From positions 61,824,359-61,888,358 of the forward strand of contig NC_081852.1 in NCBI RefSeq assembly GCF_963259705.1: a DNA stretch of 64,000 bases. Reading direction: 5' to 3'. The position numbers and the translations under genes are program-made. The notes under the pieces were generated by a model. The model ran no database searches and was not told where the DNA came from. It was given only the letters and a program-made list of their open reading frames with translations. The DNA comes from Myotis daubentonii (Eukaryota > Chordata > Mammalia > Chiroptera > Vespertilionidae). Below are positions 57,961 through 64,000 of the stretch, piece after piece (positions within the stretch are counted from its first letter, which is position 1; every line of letters begins with the position of its first letter).

Positions 57961-60881
57961 GAGCTCTGATAGTCTCTTATCTATTGTCCCCATCCTGATC
58001 AACTTTCATCCCACCCCTGAGGTTTCTCCTGTGTGTGCCCTGACCAGGACAGCCCCTGCAGGGCAGTGTTGAGGGGTCACAGGACCTGAGCTGCCCCAGG
58101 CCCTTCGGACCTTCCTCCCAGGGGCTCCTTGCAGCACGAGCTGTTGGAGAGGACAACCCCTCCTGATGTCAAGTGCTCCGCTCAGACTTCCCCTCGACCT
58201 TTGCTTTTTGTCGGCTTTTCACCATGGCCCCCTCCTTCCATCATTGCAATGTCGTCACTGCCATTTGCTGTGACAATGAAAGGCAGCAAAGAGAATATGC
58301 TCTAGACGCCCAGGCATAAGTCCAGGGTGATCGCAACCGAGCCTCCCCTAAAAATTAATGGTGTGAAATGCGGTTGAACGAACACTCAAGATAAACAGCA
58401 GGTCGACGGTCTGTAATTATATCCTGAGCTGGAAGCAGCGATGTTTATTTTAGTTTCACATCTTAATTGGGAAAATTTTGACTTCATTGTCATTTAGGCG
58501 CAATTAATAATGTTAAAAGTTCTCATTAATATCAATAATAAATGCTAATTCTAAGACACTAATTGAGTAAAGGATAAAGTCTTCAATCTTGAGTAGGTCT
58601 GTTCATCTCCGTATTCAAATAGAAATGAGCTGAAGGATTATTTTAAATATCGCTCTAGCGTTGTTAGGGGCCGGTTTAAGTTTAAAAATCAATCTTTAAA
58701 ATGAACTGGAAATTCATATTGTGTGACCGATGGGGAAAATCAAGTTATAAATCATTCGTAGTCCACAGTGAACGAAAATTACTATAGAAAGAACAGTCTT
58801 TTCACAGAGTGTTATTTGCATCCTGGGGCTGAATACGGCGGGACCATGAACTTGGGGCTGAGGCTTGAACCGAGGTCATTGCGAGGGTGCTCCTCAGGGG
58901 GGATAGGAAGGAATAAACTGTCAGACAATTAGCCTCTCCTGGAGCATGCAGGTGATTGTAAACGTGCGGCCTGGGAACCTGAGGACCCCTGCTGGAGCGT
59001 GTTCCCGGGGCCCGTGTGAAGTCCCCTGCCCACGGGGAGACCAGCCCAGCCGGGGAGGCTGAGTCAGGACAGGTAGGAGGAAGACTGGGAGGAGAGGGGG
59101 CAGGAGCAGGGAAATCAGAGCCCTGAGAAAGGGGAGGGGCCGAGAGCAGACCCTGGCTATTAGGATCAGACAGAGGAGGAGGAGGAGCCAGCAGAGGGAG
59201 CTGGGCAGGAGCCCCCCAGAGATCAGGAGGGAATGCCAAACAGAGTGAAGTCCTAGCAGGCGGTGAAGAGGGCCTGTTGGGAGGAAGGAGTGGCCCCTGG
59301 GAAGGTGCGGAGAAGCTGGGATGAGAAGGAGGAGGGGCCCTTTGAGCGGCCACCTGGAGCTCAGGTGTGACCTGGACATGGGCGACTTACTGGCAACCTG
59401 GGGTGTGTTCGGAGTGAGGTCAGCGGTGCGAGGCAGGGCGCACAGACATTGATGTCAGCCCGTTAGCAGGCTGCTGGGAGAGAGGGCGGGACACACAGCA
59501 GCCCAGCCTGGGCAGTAACGGGGCGTGGGGTTCAGAGCACCGGGGCCGCACCCTGAGCTGGGAGGAACCGAGAGTGTGGCGCCCTGGAAGCCAGGAGCAG
59601 GTGGGAGGGGAGGGGCGGCTCAGCCCTGGAGGCCTGGGTGGTGGGAGGGGCCCTCTGAGGGCCTCTGCAGCCTCTTTAGCAGGGACAGCTCTGCCTGTGT
59701 GCGGGGTGCGTCCCTCGCCGCCTGGGCACACGCTGTCGCTGTCGGGGGTTCTGCTGGGCAGAGCCTGGTGGCTGGGTCCCGTCACCGCGGTGCTCCCAGC
59801 GGAGGGGGCAGGAAGCAGGTCGCAGGTGGTTTACTGCGGCTGAAAGGAGAAGGAAATTGTGTTGGTCTGAATGCCTCCCGGGGGCCGGACATTCATGGGG
59901 AAGGACTGTCCTCAGCAGCAGCAGTGGGGCAGGAAGCGGCTGACCTCGGCGCTGGCCCTGAGCGGGGTGTGCCCTGGGGGCTGGAGCCCCAACCTCAGCG
60001 CTGGTCCTGGGTGCCCTGAGGGAGACATGTGCACTGGGGTGCAAAGCTGCTGACCTCAGTGCTGGTGCAGGCGGCCCTGAGGGGGTGCGCACAGGGGGTG
60101 GAGTCTCAGAGCCCCCCCACCCCCCCCCCGCCCCGTGAGCAGGTCCCTGGTTCTCTGGGACCCTGTGGGTCCTTAGTCTGCACGGCCCTCATTTCCTCCT
60201 ACACCGTCACCTCTCCCAGCTCTGCTCTTCCCACCCCCGCCCCTCTGTCTTCCTTCTGCCTCTCGAGGGGCCCGTGTGACTCATCCGCCGGCTGGCCTGG
60301 CCTCTTCTTGGGTACGTGCGCACATCCTTTCAGCCTCGAAGCTGGGCACACACGCCCCTGAGGGGTGGAGGAGTTCGATGGGTTTCCTCTGGGGGACCCC
60401 GTGGCTGTCAGCATCTGTGCAGCGCTTCCCCGGTGCGGAGGGAAGAGGTGGGGACCTGTGGCTGGGCTTTGGGGCAGACAGGGAGGGTCCCTCGCTGTCA
60501 CTTCCTGGCGTGGGAAGCCATGGGGGTGGTCTCCCCTTTCTCACAAGGGCCCCTCACCCTCACGTGGGTGCCCAGGCTGCACCGCACAGCCCCGGAGGCT
60601 GCGTGTGTGCAGAAGGCTGCGCGAAGGGCGCCCCCAGGGGTGTGCTGGGTGCCACAGCCACAGCCCCAGCCCCGGAGAGGCCCTGACTCCAGTGTGTTTC
60701 CTTCCATGTGAGACAGAGCCGATGGTCGAGTAGCACAGGGTCTTTGGGGAAGTAATGCATGTGACTCTCCTGGCTGCACTGGGACAGGCCTGGTCAAGCC
60801 GGCGGCAATGCTGTGTAAGGGGGTGCCTACAGGTGCAGGAGTGGCCTTTGTCCTTGCACAGGTTTCTAGTCTATATTGAGA
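57961..60881. other. upstream region: AT-rich block then GC-rich unique DNA
   Basis: 58330-58800 is a compact AT-rich, repeat-free block with many TAATTA-type cores (see findings). 58800-60880 is purine- then GC-rich unique sequence with spurious open frames and a C run at about 60113-60135. No coding exon supported. Confidence 0.5.
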
Positions 60882-60898
60882 GGCAAGACAAAACTCTT

Positions 60899-61117
60899 TT
60901 TTTTAAAATATATTTTATTGATTTTTTACAGAGAGGAAGGGAGAGGGATAGAGAGTTAGAAACATCGATGAGAGAGAAACATCGACCAGCTACCTCCTGC
61001 ACACCCCCCACTGGGGATGTGCCCGCAACCAAGGTACATGCCTCCGACTGGAATCAAACCTGGGACCCTTCAGTCCGCAGGCCAACGCTCTATCCACTGA
61101 GCCAAACCGGTTTGGCA
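60899..61117 (-). mobile_element. Ves SINE, inverted
   Basis: From TTTTTAAAATATATTTTATT to GAGCCAAACCGGTTTGGC; the same subtype as 14097-14327. Target duplication GACAAAACTCTT at 60887-60898 and 61119-61130. Confidence 0.95.
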
Positions 61118-61144
61118 GGACAAAACTCTTAAAAACAGCCCCTA

Positions 61145-61344
61145 GGCCCAGCCAGTTTGGCTCAGAGGTTGAGTGTCACCCCATGAACCAGGAGGTCACA
61201 GTTGGATACCCAGTCAGGGCACATGCCAGGTTGTGGGCTCGATCCCCACTGTGGGGCATGCAAGAGGCAGCCAGTGGATGTTTCTCTTTTATTGATGTTT
61301 CTCTCTCTCCCTCTCCTTCCTCTCGGAAATCAATAATAAAAACG
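61145..61344 (+). mobile_element. Ves SINE
   Basis: GGCCCAGCCAGTTTGGCTCA to AAATCAATAATAAAA. It lies 27 bp downstream of an inverted Ves copy, so the two form a potential hairpin if transcribed. Confidence 0.9.
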
Positions 61345-63070
61345 ATGAAGTGTGTCGTTTTATTACAGGTTCTGGAGGAGGAGCACGTTGAAGATTCAGC
61401 TGAGGGACTGCCCTCTCCTGTTCTCTGAGGACTCGGATGCCTGTGAACCACCAGACCGGATGTCCCTGTGTGTGGCGAGGTCCCGTGGAGCCTGCGGGCC
61501 TGGACCCTGGGGGAGGAGCCTGCCCCCTGGCAGCGGCCGCTCCCTGCGTGCACCCAGCGCCGACCTGAGGTAGGACAGCGTCCACGTGCCCCCTCCTCTG
61601 CGGCCCGACTGATCAGGTAACCCTCTGATTAACACGGTGCGTGGCCCCGGTTGGTATTTCAGTTCCCTCTTCCGACCGTCTGCCTCCTGGTGGTGACTGC
61701 AGCGGCTGACAGGTCTCTGCCTTGCGTTTCCATGGTGACCCCGCCCAGGTGGGCAGCTCTTGCTTGCCTTCCGGTGGTTCTGTCCAGCCTCCCCACACGT
61801 GTCCTTGATCTCTCAGTGCCTCGGTTTCCTTCATGGGAACGTGGAGCTGGTGGAATATGCTGACTGCGTGGTTATTGGAGCGTTAATGAGACAGTCCACT
61901 TAAAATGCTCAGCGCCGTGCGTGGCACCAGCAAGGGTCCAATCCGTGGAGTCCTGTTGTCACGGCAAAGCCATGGAGCTGTGGGCTGCCCTTCTGCTTGC
62001 TCCGGGGTCCTCTCTGCAGTCCCCCCCGGAGGCCTTGCATGACCTTGCTCAGAGATCCTCCTTTCCATCCACTCCAACCCCTCCCCCCGGTTCCCACTGA
62101 GGGCCCCTCTCCTCCTGCCCCTCGTAGGGGCACCGGCCCCATCCCGCTGTTTTCCCTCTGAGCCAAGTCCAGAAGCTGCCCACGGGGATGGGAAGAGGCA
62201 GCCTGAGGGCTGGGACCATGAACACGTGCGGGGCCTCTCGTTGGGGCCCAGTCACAGCTCAACCCTGGGCCCAAAGCACAGGTACAGGGAGCAGCAGGCA
62301 GCTCGGGGGAGCCCCGGGGGCCCAGGGACAGCCCCCCCTTCCTCCTGCCCACCCCCCCAGGCTGCCTTTGTGCCTGGAGCCCACACCCCAGCCCTGGAAT
62401 TGACATGCGCTGCGTCCCGTCTCCAGTCCATCTTTCACACGACGCACCCCCAGGCTCCTGCGACAGACACTTTTATCACCACGGCCGATGTCCCCGATGC
62501 CAGGGCACAGCTACCGCAGTATTTACGCGCTGTGGTTGCAGAGCCCGAGGAGGGAGGGCGGCCGCGGAGGTGAACCAGATGCCAACAAGGCCGAGCGGGG
62601 CTGGGGAGGGCTCGGCTCCCGTTAGCGTCTCCGTGAATCACCCGGCTGCTTCCGGATGCTCACTCTTTTCCTACTCGTCTCCATCTTCCAGGGGAAAGTG
62701 CTCCGTCTGTCCAGCCGATGCTTTACACACGGCTGGTCAGTGGTCAAAGCCTGGGGTGGGGTCTGCAAGGACCTCTGACCCTATGGGAGCAGGGAGGGCA
62801 TGCACCTCTGGTACCATCCCCCGTAGTCCTGACGGGTCGGCACAGATATGCTTGGCCCCGGCCGTGTGTCCAGCTGGGCAGGGAGCTGTGGCTACAGAGC
62901 CCAGTGGGTGCCAGGCCTTCCTCCCTCAGGAGCCCCGTCTGCTGAGGGAAGCGCCTCTGGGCAGCTCCGTGGTGGCAGAGGGCAGGCTGAGGACCTGTCC
63001 AGAGGACCACTGAGTCCGTCCAGGAAAGGGCAGAGTGTTCTCCTCTGATTGCCTCTGCTCTCCGTGAAGT
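61345..63070. other. upstream region, unrecognised
   Basis: GC-rich unique sequence. No repeat or gene recognised. Confidence 0.5.
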
Positions 63071-63079
63071 AAGAGGGAG

Positions 63080-63316
63080 AGCCCTGGCTGGCTGGGCTCA
63101 GTGGTTAGAGCGTCAGCCCCCTGGCTGAAGGGTCTTGGGTTCGATTCCCAGTCAAGGGTACGTACCTGGGTTGTGGGCTTGATCCACATGCAGGAGGCAA
63201 CTGATCGATGTGTCTCTCTCATCAATGTTTTTCTCTCTGTCTCTTACCCTCCCTTCCACTCTCTCTAACATAAATCAATGGAAAAAATATCCTTGGGTGA
63301 GGATTAACACACAAAA
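63080..63316 (+). mobile_element. Ves-family SINE, GGTGAGGATT subtype
   Basis: Head AGCCCTGGCTGGCTGGGCTC, box B-like GGTTCGATTCC, 3' end TTGGGTGAGGATTAACACAC. Target duplication AAGAGGGAG at 63071-63079 and 63317-63325. Confidence 0.95.
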
Positions 63317-63409
63317 AAGAGGGAGGGTTGTCCACAGAGATGAAGAGGAGGAAGGAAGGAAGGAAGGAAGGTGAGAGAAATGGTCACGTAGGGAGTGGGT
63401 TGGAGTCAC

Positions 63410-63840
63410 TTTTCTAAAAGGATCATCGGAGGGGTGCACAATGTTTTATGCGTAAGAATGTTCCTAACAATATCATTTGAAATAGTAAACCATCGGGGAC
63501 AGTGGAGTGGCTGGCAGCTATTAATTGAAGAAATGTGTTCTATCCGTGTGGCCCTGGTGGATGACTGCACCTTGCACACCACACTTCAGGAGGCTGCTTG
63601 ATGAAATAGGACAATGTGCTAAGTGAGAGCAGTCACAGCACAAATATGTACAGAATGCAGCCAGTTTTGCAGAAATAGTGTGTGTAAGTGCACATGTAAA
63701 AAGACTGGCAGGAGATACATAAACACTTAAGTAATGATTAGCTCTGGGTGCGGGAATTACAGACATTTTAATTTAGCCTTCATACTTGTCTTCGTGTTTA
63801 CATGAATTAGAATTTATTTTTATACTATATGGCCCCTATA
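63410..63840 (+). mobile_element. L1 3' end, diverged
   Basis: TTCCTAACAATATCATTTGA, GCTAAGTGAGAGCAGTCACA, AATATGTACAGAATGCAGCC and GATTAGCTCTGGGTGCGGGA follow the L1 ORF2 terminus and 3' UTR order. Confidence 0.6.
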
Positions 63841-63884
63841 TGAGCAGAAAAGTGAATGGAAAAATGTGAAAAAGGGGAGGACTT

Positions 63885-64000
63885 GGGCCCTGACTGGTTT
63901 GGCTCAGTGGATAGAGCTTCGGCCTGTGGACTGAAGGGGCCCAGTTTCGATTCCGGTCAAGGGCACATTCCCGGGTTGCGGACTCAATCCCCAGTTGGGG
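63885..64000 (+). mobile_element. Ves SINE, cut by window end
   Basis: GGGCCCTGACTGGTTTGGCT through box B-like GTTTCGATTCC to the CCCCAGTTGGGG boundary. The body and tail lie beyond the window. Confidence 0.92.

Noticed and set aside
58802..59379. Pro/Ser/Leu-rich frames on the minus strand
   Set aside because: They come from a purine-rich stretch read in complement; two phases are open at once, which points to composition rather than coding.
47261..64000. A second gene upstream of DOCK1
   Set aside because: In human the next gene upstream is, as I recall, C10orf90, far away in divergent orientation. I found no exon-like segment with conserved protein sequence here.

Overview
This window is vertebrate nuclear DNA, most likely from a vespertilionid bat. 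The evidence is the density of Ves-type SINEs (tRNA-derived head, CT-rich body, A-rich tail; about two dozen copies on both strands), at least ten short non-autonomous hAT transposons with 8-bp target duplications, and a mariner with a recognisable transposase. This combination is known from vesper bats; the species cannot be read from the sequence.

The one protein-coding gene I can support is the 5' part of DOCK1 (a Rac guanine-nucleotide exchange factor), on the minus strand. Coding exon 1 lies in a CpG island (46790-46835), followed by exon 2 (11747-11830), exon 3 (7360-7400), exon 4 (4997-5052), exon 5 (2756-2852) and the start of exon 6 (1-64, running off the window). All five splice junctions are GT-AG, and reading phase is kept across every junction. 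Exons 1-4 encode the N-terminal SH3 domain; exons 5-6 begin the helical region that follows it.

Layout. 1-11746: exons 2-6 separated by introns of 2.1-4.3 kb with a few SINEs and GC-rich stretches. 11831-46789: the 35-kb intron 1, full of SINEs, hAT MITEs, L1/L2/MIR remnants and two large trinucleotide-type satellite tracts (about 16.9-17.3 kb and 23.4-24.3 kb). About 46.0-47.3 kb: CpG-island promoter with GC box, YY1-like site and upstream ORFs. 47.3-64 kb: sequence upstream of DOCK1 with no gene I can recognise, holding a decayed mariner, hATs, SINEs, L1 fragments and an AT-rich repeat-free block that could be a regulatory element.

I see no unusual gene system, CRISPR, tRNA or rRNA gene. 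The points of interest are transposon biology (three-copy target duplications from repeated insertion into one site, a CTAG-centred hAT target preference, a 51-bp mini-hAT), an upstream ORF whose stop overlaps the DOCK1 start codon, a satellite with a 161-bp higher-order unit, and several repeat-free blocks worth testing for conservation.
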